Assembly: GCF_000023145.1 (NCBI RefSeq)
Contig: NC_012704.1
Location: 930,001 to 994,000, forward strand
Source of the DNA: Corynebacterium kroppenstedtii DSM 44385
GTDB taxonomy: Bacteria > Actinomycetota > Actinomycetes > Mycobacteriales > Mycobacteriaceae
DNA length: 64,000 bases
Reading direction: 5' to 3'
The notes beneath the pieces were generated by a model that saw only the letters and a program-made list of their open reading frames with translations, did no database searches and was not told the DNA's origin. This document shows positions 19,981-28,343 of this stretch, piece by piece. The position numbers were made by a program, and so were the translations under genes. The first letter of the stretch is position 1; every line of letters begins with the position of its first letter.

Positions 19981-22173
19981 TTAGAACAAGTAGTGCAGTT
20001 GAGCTAAGGGAAGCTTGTCAGCGGGCGCGATGGTGAGCGGTTCACCGTCCGCTCGAACCTCGTAAGTATCGGGGTCCACGGTGATTTCTGGTAGCTCACA
20101 GTTCCTCACCATGTCTTTCTTTCCGATGTGTCGACAACCGTGAACGGGCAAAACGGTGCTGGTGAGGCTCAGTTTTCCGGGCACACCGTCGTTAATAGCT
20201 TCGGAAGACATGAACGTGATCCGGCTGTGGGGAAGCGCGTGACCGCGATTGCCAAACATGGGTCGGTACACGACTGGCTCCGGAGTGGGGAGAGAAGCAT
20301 TGGGGTCGCCCATCAGGGACCAACAAATGTGACCGCTGCGGATCACGAGCTGTGGCTTTACAGCAACCGACGACACCGGCCACAGGACAATGTCCGCGAC
20401 TTTTCCGACTTCCAATGACCCGATGTAGTCGTTGACTCCGGCGGCGATTGCGGGATTGCACGTCACTTTAGCGACGTAACGGAGGACGCGATGGTTGTCG
20501 TTCCGTGATGTGGACTGTGCGTCGGCCTCGGAGCCTGTTGACTCAACGGATGCGGATTGCCCAGGGCCTGGTTGGCGATCCTCGGGGAGAGGACCGAGTT
20601 CTGCTTTGCAATGGTGTGCAGTTTGGAAAGCACGGGTCCAGGTCTCCCCAACACGTCCCATCGCTTGCGAATCTGAACTGAAAATTGAAATGACCCCTCT
20701 ATCGTGGAGAATCGTTTCAGCAGCGATAGTTTCGGGTCTGACGCGGGATTCCGCGAAAGATACGTCCTCCGGAATGTCATGAGACAGATGGTGACAAACC
20801 ATCACCATGTCGAGGAGCTCTTCGGCACTATTGACTGTGTAAGGGAGAGTAGGGTTCGTTGACGCGGGGAGCACCGAAGGCATCCCCGTCACACGGAGGA
20901 TATCGGGTGCATGGCCCCCACCAGCGCCTTCGGAGTGGAAGGTGTGAATCGTTCGGTCCCCGATGGCATCGCGCGTGTCCTCGAAGAACCCGCTTTCGTT
21001 TAGCGTGTCAGTATGGATGGCAAGCTGAACATCATGTTTGTCGCAGACCTTGAGAGCGTTATCAACCACGGCTGGTGTTGCTCCCCAGTCTTCGTGAATT
21101 TTTAATCCTGCGGCCCCAGCTGCAATTTGCGACTCTAAAGCTTCGGGAAGCGAGCCCGATCCTTTGCCAAGCACTCCGATATTGACCGGCATATCTTCGG
21201 CAGCTCGCAGCATCATACCGATGGAGCTTTCTCCCGGCGTGCAGGTAGTCCCTTTTGTTCCTTCGGCAGGACCGGTTCCGCCGCCGAAAAACGTCGTAAT
21301 TCCGTTTGATAATCCCTCTTCGGCTTGCTGAGGAGAAATAAAATGGATATGCGAATCAATCCCGCCGGCAGTCACAATTCGATGTTCGCCTGCGATAACT
21401 TCAGTATTGGGCCCAATGATCAGCTGCGGGTCAACACCATCCTGGGTATGCGGGTTACCCGCCTTGCCAATTCCAACAATTCGCCCATCTTTAATCCCGA
21501 TATCGGCCTTGATAATCCCCGTCATTGCATCAACGATGAGCGCGCTCGTAATAACAGTGTCGACGGATTCCGCATCGGAAGCTTGAGGGTCCTGTGCCAT
21601 CCCATCACGAATGGCTTTGCCACCGCCATACACCGATTCGTCCCCATACGATCGCGAATTAGCATCATCAGTTAATTCGATAACGAGGTTGGTGTCGGCA
21701 AGCTGAATGCGGTCGCCCGTCGTTGGGCCATAAATGGAACCATATTCCGCTTTGGAAATAGAGTACGGCCCCCGGTCGGCGGGCAATTGGTCGTCAGGTA
21801 CAGATTCTGTTTTAAAACCGCGTTCCTGTGCTCGTTGGAGACCCCGCTCGCGAATGGCAGGATCGTCGAGAGCACCTTCCACCAAAGCACTAAAGCCATG
21901 CAGGATTCTGCGCCCACCGAAATCAACTAATTGAACTTCTTTCGAATCGCCGGGTTCGAATCGGACAGCTAATCCCGCTGGAATATTGAGGTGCATACCC
22001 CATGCCCGATGACGATCGAAGAGTAATTCGCGATTGGCTTCGAAGAAATGGAAATGGCTTCCCACTTGTACGGCTCGGTCCCCGGTATTGGTGACTCGTA
22101 GCGTGAGTGTCCTTCTACCCGGGTTAATAGTGATTGTTCCGTCGTCGTAGATATATCTATTTGCAGTGCTCAT
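19981..22173 (-). CDS. ureC: Urease beta-alpha fusion UreB-UreC
   Basis: One 730-residue frame joins urease beta (about 1-130) and the catalytic alpha subunit (about 138-730). UreB is shown by [15 protein letters not shown] and [16 protein letters not shown]. All alpha active-site residues are in place: nickel His275 and His277 (GIDSHIHF), the carbamylation lysine 358 (GLKIHEDWG), His387, His413, flap Cys460-His461 (MVCHHL) and Asp501 (SSDSQAMGR). A low-complexity insertion of about 30 residues (526-556, Pro/Gly/Ser/Glu-rich) sits before [12 protein letters not shown]. UreA is separate, so the subunit split is A + BC, unlike the A-B-C genes of C. glutamicum and the AB + C of Helicobacter. The enzyme hydrolyses urea to ammonia and CO2 in the cytosol. 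Confidence 0.95.
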   Translation of the reverse strand: MSTANRYIYDDGTITINPGRRTLTLRVTNTGDRAVQVGSHFHFFEANRELLFDRHRAWGMHLNIPAGLAVRFEPGDSKEVQLVDFGGRRILHGFSALVEGALDDPAIRERGLQRAQERGFKTESVPDDQLPADRGPYSISKAEYGSIYGPTTGDRIQLADTNLVIELTDDANSRSYGDESVYGGGKAIRDGMAQDPQASDAESVDTVITSALIVDAMTGIIKADIGIKDGRIVGIGKAGNPHTQDGVDPQLIIGPNTEVIAGEHRIVTAGGIDSHIHFISPQQAEEGLSNGITTFFGGGTGPAEGTKGTTCTPGESSIGMMLRAAEDMPVNIGVLGKGSGSLPEALESQIAAGAAGLKIHEDWGATPAVVDNALKVCDKHDVQLAIHTDTLNESGFFEDTRDAIGDRTIHTFHSEGAGGGHAPDILRVTGMPSVLPASTNPTLPYTVNSAEELLDMVMVCHHLSHDIPEDVSFAESRVRPETIAAETILHDRGVISIFSSDSQAMGRVGETWTRAFQTAHHCKAELGPLPEDRQPGPGQSASVESTGSEADAQSTSRNDNHRVLRYVAKVTCNPAIAAGVNDYIGSLEVGKVADIVLWPVSSVAVKPQLVIRSGHICWSLMGDPNASLPTPEPVVYRPMFGNRGHALPHSRITFMSSEAINDGVPGKLSLTSTVLPVHGCRHIGKKDMVRNCELPEITVDPDTYEVRADGEPLTIAPADKLPLAQLHYLF

Positions 22174-22206
22174 GATGTCCTCGTGATGACGTGGCGGTTT
22201 ATTTGT

Positions 22207-23412
22207 CTAACGGCCCTGAGACGAGCCCGTTTCGTGTTCGTGAAGGTAGTTGTGTGAGTGGTCGTGGGAATGGGGATGCCCGACATGGTGGTGGGCATGG
22301 CCATGGGAATGCGTATGCGAGTGCGTATGGGGGTGAGGGTGGTGGTGTGAATGAGTGTGACTGTGTGGGTGACTATGTGGATGTGAATGCGAATGGCTAT
22401 GCCCGCCCTCGGAATCATCCTCATCATGGGCATGACTATGCGCGAAGCCCGAATCATGATCAGCCCACAGTGCCTCTTCCAACCCCACGACGGGGAAGAA
22501 CTGGCTACCCTGGCGTGATGACGGATCGTCAGAGGATTGATTGCCATCAATGCCATGAGCTGCATCGTTCTCCGCCGAGGAATTGAATACGTCGACAGCA
22601 GCCTCACGAGCCCGAACAACATTTGTCTCAATCAGCACTGTGAGCGCTGACGGTGACCATAACGAGACCTCGTGATAGCTTCGTCCATCGGTTTGATAAC
22701 CGTCCTTATTCGGCGGCAGAAGATCTGCTCTAAGAACGACGATTCGCTCCACGCCGGACTCGTTCGCCTGGTTGCTCAGTTGATCCTCAAGGAGAATCTC
22801 AGCACGGTGAATAGCCTCAGGAAGACTGGGGGATGCTCCGTCAAAAGCCACAGAAGTCTCAGAATTGCTGTACTGCCATGCCAGCCGAGCATCACGAAAC
22901 AGATCAGCGTCGAAAAAGGGATCTAAAGCCACTGATCCGACGACGTACGAATGTGCTGGATGGGAGCGCATGATTGCACGTAGAGCCGATACGCGTGTCG
23001 TTGAGTTCCCGATCGGATCAGAAATAATCACTCGCGCTGAAGGCCGGCTGCGTTTCCACCATTGGATCGCTTGCGCTAGTGCTGTAATGCTGTGGAGGTC
23101 TCGTCCCGCAGTCATAGGGATGATGACAGTCGGAGGCTGATTATCAGGTGAGTTCGACGATGAATGGCCCTCGTCGTTCGAAGAGTCGTCGTGATACGCG
23201 GCGGTGAGGGCTTGTGCTAATTCACTTGTTGAGTGAGCAAGAACGATCGGCTCGGGACCGTCACCGCCTGGCACAGAGTCATGGGCCGCTGAACTCGTTC
23301 CCACTGCGTGCTTGTCAGTTACATCGACTAGACGGAACCGACGGAGTCGGCTGGTTGCTTCGCGAATGAGCTCGTCATTGTGGGCTTCGGCGCCACAAAA
23401 AAGAATGATCAT
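22207..23412 (-). CDS. Histidine-rich putative nickel-handling protein of the urease cluster, weakly CbiX-like
   Basis: A 401-residue protein lying between ureA and ureBC. The last 80 residues or so (about 320-395) contain more than 30 histidines in His-Ser, His-Pro and His-Thr pairs, a typical nickel/zinc store. The body (1-315) is not UreE: I see none of its fold or motifs. The opening MIILFCGAEAHNDELI and the later VIIPMTAGRDLHSITALAQAI and VIISDPIGN recall, weakly, the CbiX/SirB chelatase family, while two Asp/Ser-rich insertions look disordered. No UreE is present in the cluster, so this protein probably stores or delivers nickel. That is inference from position and composition. It starts 18 bases after the ureA stop. 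Confidence 0.7.
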   Translation of the reverse strand: MIILFCGAEAHNDELIREATSRLRRFRLVDVTDKHAVGTSSAAHDSVPGGDGPEPIVLAHSTSELAQALTAAYHDDSSNDEGHSSSNSPDNQPPTVIIPMTAGRDLHSITALAQAIQWWKRSRPSARVIISDPIGNSTTRVSALRAIMRSHPAHSYVVGSVALDPFFDADLFRDARLAWQYSNSETSVAFDGASPSLPEAIHRAEILLEDQLSNQANESGVERIVVLRADLLPPNKDGYQTDGRSYHEVSLWSPSALTVLIETNVVRAREAAVDVFNSSAENDAAHGIDGNQSSDDPSSRQGSQFFPVVGLEEALWADHDSGFAHSHAHDEDDSEGGHSHSHSHPHSHPHSHTHSHHHPHPHTHSHTHSHGHAHHHVGHPHSHDHSHNYLHEHETGSSQGR

Positions 23413-23430
23413 CGGTAGTTCCCGGCGCGT

Positions 23431-23736
23431 CTAGTGGCGGATGGGGTCGTGGACGGAGACGAGTTTTGTTCCGTCGGGAAAAGTTGCTTCTACCTGGACC
23501 AGCGAGACCATGTCTGGGACTTCGTCCAGCACCTCGTCGGCAGTGAGGACCGTCGTCCCGATGTGCATTGCTTCGGCCACGCTCTTGCCATCGCGTGCTG
23601 CTTCTATGACGGCGTCGGAAATCAAAGCAATCGCTTCGGGGTGGTTGAGTTTGACACCCCGTTCCCGTCGACGTTGAGCCACTTGAGCTGCAAGAAATAC
23701 TAATAATTTATCTGTCTCACGAGGAGAGAGATTCAT
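23431..23736 (-). CDS. ureA: Urease gamma subunit UreA
   Basis: The small structural subunit, 101 residues. The family pattern is clear: [38 protein letters not shown] and [19 protein letters not shown]. It is the first gene of the cluster and is transcribed leftwards. It assembles with the UreB-UreC fusion. GGAG upstream of the ATG (minus-strand GAGGAGAG at about 23740) is a plausible ribosome binding site. Confidence 0.96.
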   Translation of the reverse strand: MNLSPRETDKLLVFLAAQVAQRRRERGVKLNHPEAIALISDAVIEAARDGKSVAEAMHIGTTVLTADEVLDEVPDMVSLVQVEATFPDGTKLVSVHDPIRH

Positions 23737-23797
23737 TGATATGGCTCCTTACGCGCGCAACAAAGCTCCGGGTGTGATGTGTACAACCCTGGCTCGG

Positions 23798-23828
23798 CAT
23801 GATGGTCGCCACTCACTTTGCCATCATG
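23798..23828. promoter_or_regulatory. Palindrome upstream of ureA
   Basis: CATGATGG (23798-23805) and CCATCATG (23821-23828) are perfect 8-bp arms separated by 15 bases. They lie 62-92 bases upstream of the ureA ATG. This may be an operator for the urease cluster. The long spacer recalls nickel-responsive NikR sites, but the sequence does not match a known consensus I can cite. Confidence 0.4.
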
Positions 23829-23871
23829 TGAAGAATGAATCGTTGGTTTTATGTTGCGAGTATGTAAATCT

Positions 23872-25209
23872 TTACCGAAGAGCCGGATTGTATTTCAGTG
23901 AATTACGGCGGTACGTCAATTCGCCAGCGATACGAACTGAATCAGCCAGTCGACCTTCCTCTCGCAATTGGCTAAGCCTTTTCGACATGCGCTGTCGGAT
24001 ATTTTCCGGCGAAATGGTGTTCAGATATACCTTGGTCGATCCCTCGAAACCGGCAAGGTTTGATGCTCGCCATTTGATCATGACTCGCCATGGCATAGGG
24101 ATATCGAGGTCAATTGGTTTGTGGTGCCATTCCTCGTTACACGGAACGTCTGAGCCGGTTGCCGCGTGGCATGCGTGAATGAGGTCGCTCATGTCCCGCA
24201 TTTCTTCTTCGCTGAGCTTCCACGGTTCACAGGTTGCTGACCGAGAGTAAATCTCGATAGTCGGGTAGCGGTGCCCAAACCCAGCGAAAGCGATGGCATG
24301 GGTGTTCTCAGCGATGACTAGATTGTGATAGCCGGCGTAATCAACGGCCCATTCGTTGTACATATTGGGGTTGGACCGTAGCCGCGCGATTTCGAGTTCG
24401 GCTTGCGCGCCTCGCTCGTCGATAGCAACGAGTTGCTTGTGCAAGTGGTCGAAACTTGCCCCCGCAGGCTTCAGCCAGTTTTGGAACACGGCCACATATC
24501 GTGCGTAGCGGTTGCGTGAATAGAGGTCACGCATTGCGTCAGCAGTGAAGTTGATGAATTGGTAGTGCTCTTCCGGCGTTAGCGTGCCGCTGGATGCGAG
24601 TTGGCGGCTCGAGGTGGCGTCGTCAGTGAAGTGTCGACGGGCCACGATGACGTCGTGTCCACCAGCAAAATAGGCGGGGGCACGCTTGAGAAGCTCGGTC
24701 TCTGGCGTGTCCTTGATCTCCGATTCCGGTGTCCCCGCAGAGCGCAGACGTGTCGCGATAATGTTCAGCACGTGCTGCCTTCCGGCAGGTTCGCTGAGGT
24801 AATCGTTCATGTGTGTTGAGGTCTCCGGATCCATCGCGAATCCGTGGTTCGCCCGCCAATATTCATACCCGAGAATCTCAAAGAGGTTAGGAACACGCCG
24901 GAACTCGGCGACTGAGTCATCCAGTTGACTCTCTTTTAACCGGTAGAAGGTTGTCCACTTGTTATTGTCGACGACAACTCGCGCTTTCTCCGGAGGAGTC
25001 TCTCTGTATCGCGCGGAACAAAATGCGCACTCATAGTCGCGATCGTGCACAGTGACCGGGTGCTCTTCTGGGGTGGGATGCGAGATTGGTCGGTTCCCGC
25101 GCCCAGGTACAGTCCACACTTCGGTTCCTGTAAAAGGGTTGACCTGCTTGATGGTTCCATCGGCAAGAGTTGTTAGAGGTGCGAGAGGCAGGGCGACAGG
25201 AGTACTCAC
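23872..25209 (-). CDS. GalT/HIT-superfamily-like protein (DUF4921-type)
   Basis: A 445-residue cytosolic protein that resembles galactose-1-phosphate uridylyltransferases. A CxxC pair (CAFC) is near residue 60. A HIT-type HxHxQ (FDHLHKQLV) lies at about residue 265, where the nucleotidyl-transferring histidine is expected. A second metal-site candidate is EEWHHKPIDLDIP near residue 370. The corynebacterial family is called DUF4921 as I recall; its substrate is not established. It may be a nucleotidyl transferase or phosphorylase. It is divergent from the ThrE-like gene and 135 bases upstream of ureA in the same direction. Confidence 0.75.
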   Translation of the reverse strand: MSTPVALPLAPLTTLADGTIKQVNPFTGTEVWTVPGRGNRPISHPTPEEHPVTVHDRDYECAFCSARYRETPPEKARVVVDNNKWTTFYRLKESQLDDSVAEFRRVPNLFEILGYEYWRANHGFAMDPETSTHMNDYLSEPAGRQHVLNIIATRLRSAGTPESEIKDTPETELLKRAPAYFAGGHDVIVARRHFTDDATSSRQLASSGTLTPEEHYQFINFTADAMRDLYSRNRYARYVAVFQNWLKPAGASFDHLHKQLVAIDERGAQAELEIARLRSNPNMYNEWAVDYAGYHNLVIAENTHAIAFAGFGHRYPTIEIYSRSATCEPWKLSEEEMRDMSDLIHACHAATGSDVPCNEEWHHKPIDLDIPMPWRVMIKWRASNLAGFEGSTKVYLNTISPENIRQRMSKRLSQLREEGRLADSVRIAGELTYRRNSLKYNPALR

Positions 25210-25432
25210 GAGCGAAAACTTTAGCCGGTGGATGACATGATCGCGACCCTGGTTCCCGACGACATGGCGGAGCCGTTTCGGCGCTCACGCGTGCGTCGGT
25301 GTTTAACTCGCGCTTATGTCGGTGTTAAATGAGCACGGTTGCTAAAACATTGTTGGACCGTGTTGGTCATTTCTTGTTTCGTCGGAAATAAGAAGAAAAG
25401 ACAACGGCTAAAGACATAAAGGGCGATGAATA

Positions 25433-26755
25433 GTGGATACTGAAGGTCAGCAGCTTATGCCCCACGAGCGTGACCCCCGCATGGGGATCGATGCGGATGC
25501 TGTGTTACGCGTGGGGGAGATCTTGCTCTCTGCTGGGACCGACGTATATCGAGTTATTCGGGCAATGAAACGCACGGCCCGGTCCTTGGGCTTCGATCGG
25601 TTCGACGCGTCGATCACGATGTCGAGTATCCGCTTCACCGGGCGCAGAGGGAATAACTTCCGAACGGAAATCAGTACTTTAGAGAAGTACGGCGTTGATT
25701 CTTCTCTTATTGAAGCTGTCGAAGATCTGACTCACCACCTTCCCTCTGAAATAACGGCAGAGTGGGTTCATGAAAAGCTCGATAAAATCGAGAACAATCG
25801 ACGAACCAGGTGGAGTCGGGTTGCGCTTGCCTGTGCTGCCGCGGTGGCGTGTTCTGCGTTCGCGATTTTAAATCGGTTTAGTTTTGATTCGGCTGTAGCA
25901 GTTGCTTTTAGCGCTTTGTGCGGCCAAACCGTGAGGATGTCTTTTGCCCGTAAGCGTTTCAACCAACTAGGGACGACGGCAGTTTCGGGCATAGTTGCCT
26001 GTCTGGTGTATTTCGGTTTAAGTCAGCTCTTTTTTGTGACTCCCTGGGGGCGGTCAGAGCAGACGCTGGGTCAGGGCTATGTGGCGGCTATGTTGTTCTT
26101 GATTCCCGGTTTTCCGCTGTTTACCGCTTTGGTTGACCTGGCTAGATTAGATATCGCCGCCGGGTGGGAGCGCTTTGTTTACGCTTTCGAGATCATTGTC
26201 TCAGCAACCATGGCGGCGTGGATTGTCTCCGCATGCACGGGTCTTGAGCCGTCAGTGCCGGCCCAAAGCGGATCGACCGAGTGGTCATGGCTTATCGTCG
26301 CAGGAATAGCGAGCATTTGTGGTGTTGCCGGGTTCGCCATGCTTTTCAATTCATCACGACGGATGATTGCTATTGCGGCAGTGGTGGGTGCTATTGCGAA
26401 CGTTGTTAAATTTATCTGCCTATTTATAGGGATTCCGACGCAGGTTGCCGGATTAATTGGGGGACTATGCGTCGGATTAATAGCTAATCTAATTCGTGAT
26501 CGATCGTATATTCCCCGTATCACAGTGACGATACCTGCAGTCGTCATTATGATTCCTGGGACAGAAATGTTCCGGGGAATTTATTACCTTAATGACGGCA
26601 ATATTAACGATGCGCTCACTCACACGGTGACCGCATCGTTGCAGGTCTTTGCTATTGCGGCGGGTTTGGTTATTGCGCGGCTCGCTGCTGATGACTCTTG
26701 GGCCCGGCATCGGTATATCGATTTTGCGCGTCGTCCCGATCATTCGGCTGATTAA
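25433..26755 (+). CDS. thrE: Threonine/serine exporter ThrE-like
   Basis: An inner-membrane protein of 440 residues. The soluble N-terminal domain (about 1-125) has VLRVGEILLSAGTDVYRVIRAM, the family hallmark for the ThrE N-terminal half. It is followed by about ten hydrophobic segments from residue 125 to 430. C. glutamicum ThrE exports L-threonine and L-serine using proton motive force; the same role is likely here but unproven. GTG 25433 is the start. A divergent 223-base region separates it from the DUF4921 gene, with no obvious operator. Confidence 0.85.
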   Translation: MDTEGQQLMPHERDPRMGIDADAVLRVGEILLSAGTDVYRVIRAMKRTARSLGFDRFDASITMSSIRFTGRRGNNFRTEISTLEKYGVDSSLIEAVEDLTHHLPSEITAEWVHEKLDKIENNRRTRWSRVALACAAAVACSAFAILNRFSFDSAVAVAFSALCGQTVRMSFARKRFNQLGTTAVSGIVACLVYFGLSQLFFVTPWGRSEQTLGQGYVAAMLFLIPGFPLFTALVDLARLDIAAGWERFVYAFEIIVSATMAAWIVSACTGLEPSVPAQSGSTEWSWLIVAGIASICGVAGFAMLFNSSRRMIAIAAVVGAIANVVKFICLFIGIPTQVAGLIGGLCVGLIANLIRDRSYIPRITVTIPAVVIMIPGTEMFRGIYYLNDGNINDALTHTVTASLQVFAIAAGLVIARLAADDSWARHRYIDFARRPDHSAD

Positions 26756-26995
26756 AAGCTGCGCAAGCATAGCTAAGAGCGAAGTTACGACGGTTGTGAA
26801 AACGCTGGTAGCAGGGGAGATGGCTACAACCGAATGGGGGATGGGTCGTGGGCGGTAAAGGTTGTGGTAGCGCAGGTTATAAAGCGCTGTTGCTTGTTAT
26901 CCTTTAATGAATATAGCTGCAGATTCTCTGTGATTTCTGTTTGGCGAAGCTATCATTTTAGAATTAGTCCACCCTTGGCCCCTGGAAGAAGGAAA
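26756..26995 (+). other. Gap upstream of the secreted hydrolase gene
   Basis: 240 bases with no gene I can support. The frame of the next gene stays open in part of it, but the residues there do not look like a signal peptide. GGAAGAAGGAAA at 26982-26993 is the ribosome binding site of the next gene. Confidence 0.5.
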
Positions 26996-27883
26996 ATGAA
27001 ATCTCCGAAGAAGATCGTCGGTTCGCTTGCTTTGGCTGTGTGTGCAGCAGTGATGGGAGTTGTGACATCTACACCAACTGCTAGTGCTCTTGAACAAGGG
27101 GACAAATACGTCGCGTTGGGTGACTCGTACGCTTCGGTGGGTTCATTGACTACTCCGCAGCTCACCAAGAACCCGGGGTGTGTGGCGTCCACTGATAACT
27201 ACGCTCACAAATTGGCTCAGCAACGTGGACTTCAACTGGATGACGCAACATGCGCGTGGGCATTCACGTTCAACTACGACTTCCCTCAGAACCATGCCCT
27301 TCCATTCTCGGCGTTGACGGGACAACGCGAGCGTGTCACGCCCGATACAAAATTGGTGACTCTCACACTCGGTGGTAACGACGCCGGTACAGCGTTTGCC
27401 TTCCCTGCATGCTTCTTCCGGGCTGTGACCGGGCTAGGCGTGGACTGCCGGACGAGCACCCAGGCCATTATGAAGCAGTCGATTTACGGACCCGGTCCCG
27501 ACGGTCGTACCCTGCTGCAGCGCGAAGTAGACATCATTAACGACATCAAGCACCGTGCTCCGAATGCGGAGGTCGTGATCACTGGATACATGAACGCTGC
27601 GAAAGCCGACATCTGGTGCCTCAATGATGGTGTCGCTACCCGTGATGAACGTGCGTACATTGCAGAGACCATCGACGAAGTGAACAACGTCATGAAGGAA
27701 GCTGCTCAGCAAACTGGCGTGAAGTATGTTGCTCCTCCGAACGAGGAAAAGGGTTGGTGCGACGGTGGCATCGGCAGCCAGTCAAGCAGCTCGTTGCTTG
27801 GTCTGCCCGATAACACGCTCCCCATCCACCCAACCGCTGCTGGACAGCAACGTATGGCCGATGCGATTTCCGCACAGGTCTAA
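26996..27883 (+). CDS. Secreted SGNH/GDSL hydrolase
   Basis: An exported esterase or lipase-like hydrolase of 295 residues. ATG 26996 gives a clean Sec signal peptide: MKSPKK, a hydrophobic core and TASA-LEQ at about residue 30. The catalytic blocks are YVALGDSYAS (block I with the nucleophile Ser), LGGNDAGTAF (block III Asn), and LPIHPTAAGQ (block V Asp/His-like). Six cysteines in the mature part probably form disulfides. In lipid-requiring corynebacteria such enzymes could free fatty acids from host lipids; this is inference. A ribosome binding site GAAGGAAA lies directly upstream. Confidence 0.88.
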   Translation: MKSPKKIVGSLALAVCAAVMGVVTSTPTASALEQGDKYVALGDSYASVGSLTTPQLTKNPGCVASTDNYAHKLAQQRGLQLDDATCAWAFTFNYDFPQNHALPFSALTGQRERVTPDTKLVTLTLGGNDAGTAFAFPACFFRAVTGLGVDCRTSTQAIMKQSIYGPGPDGRTLLQREVDIINDIKHRAPNAEVVITGYMNAAKADIWCLNDGVATRDERAYIAETIDEVNNVMKEAAQQTGVKYVAPPNEEKGWCDGGIGSQSSSSLLGLPDNTLPIHPTAAGQQRMADAISAQV

Positions 27884-28006
27884 ATCGGGTAGTAGTACAG
27901 TCCTCTAACTATTCGGGACTCAACTCGCGGTAGTACAGGGTGTGGAACTAGTTTGGTTAAAATTCCCACCCTGACCGGCCGATTTCTTTGTTGAAGTAGG
28001 GTCCCG

Positions 28007-28012
28007 TATACT
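28007..28012 (+). promoter_or_regulatory. Candidate -10 element for the tRNA gene
   Basis: TATACT, 51 bases before the tRNA 5' end. The upstream TTGTTG is spaced only 13 bases away, so the -35 is uncertain. Confidence 0.4.
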
Positions 28013-28063
28013 TCTTCCTCGTGTTCGTCGGAGACGGTAAGCAATCGCATCCGCCGGACCTCA

Positions 28064-28137
28064 GCCCCGGTAGCCCAATTGGCAGAGGCAACGGATTCAA
28101 AACCCGTCCAGTGTGAGTTCGAGTCTCACCCGGGGCA
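28064..28137 (+). tRNA. tRNA with anticodon CAA (Leu), short variable arm
   Basis: A 74-base cloverleaf. The acceptor stem GCCCCGG/CCGGGGC is perfect and the T arm GTGAG-TTCGAGT-CTCAC is perfect. The D arm GCCC...AGGC has a 13-22 mismatch. The anticodon arm is ACGGA-TTCAAAA-CCCGT with an A-C mismatch next to the loop. Position 33 is T and positions 34-36 read CAA, which decodes UUG (Leu). The discriminator is A. The variable region is only 5 bases, unlike the usual class II tRNA-Leu. The 3' CCA is not encoded. Confidence 0.85.
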
Positions 28138-28147
28138 CTAGCTTTTT

Positions 28148-28170
28148 AACCGTTTGGCCAGCGGTTTTTA
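28148..28170 (+). terminator. Terminator after the tRNA gene
   Basis: A short stem AACCG/CGGTT, with a 9-base loop, followed by TTTTT. It lies 10 bases downstream of the tRNA. Confidence 0.6.
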
Positions 28171-28343
28171 CTTTTGAAGATCGGTAGGCGTGGATTGGGT
28201 CACTCGGCGTTGACCTGTGGGTTTTCTAACCCTGGCAGCTCCTTCAGAGCCAAAATAGAGCCATAGGGGGAGATCCAAGGTTCTTGTTAGCCTCACCCCA
28301 GATCGATAGCGCACGGTTCTGTTCCATTTCGTACGATGGGATC

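Noticed and set aside
22215-22455. Repeated GTGNGT-like sequence as a DNA repeat or CRISPR-like array
   Set aside because: The periodicity is explained by alternating His codons of the protein tail; there are no spacers or regular repeats.
22170-22631. Open frame of about 153 residues on the minus strand inside the His-rich protein gene
   Set aside because: It is the shifted reading of the CAC/CAT-rich tail, giving Met/Ile/Thr/Arg repeats with no family resemblance.
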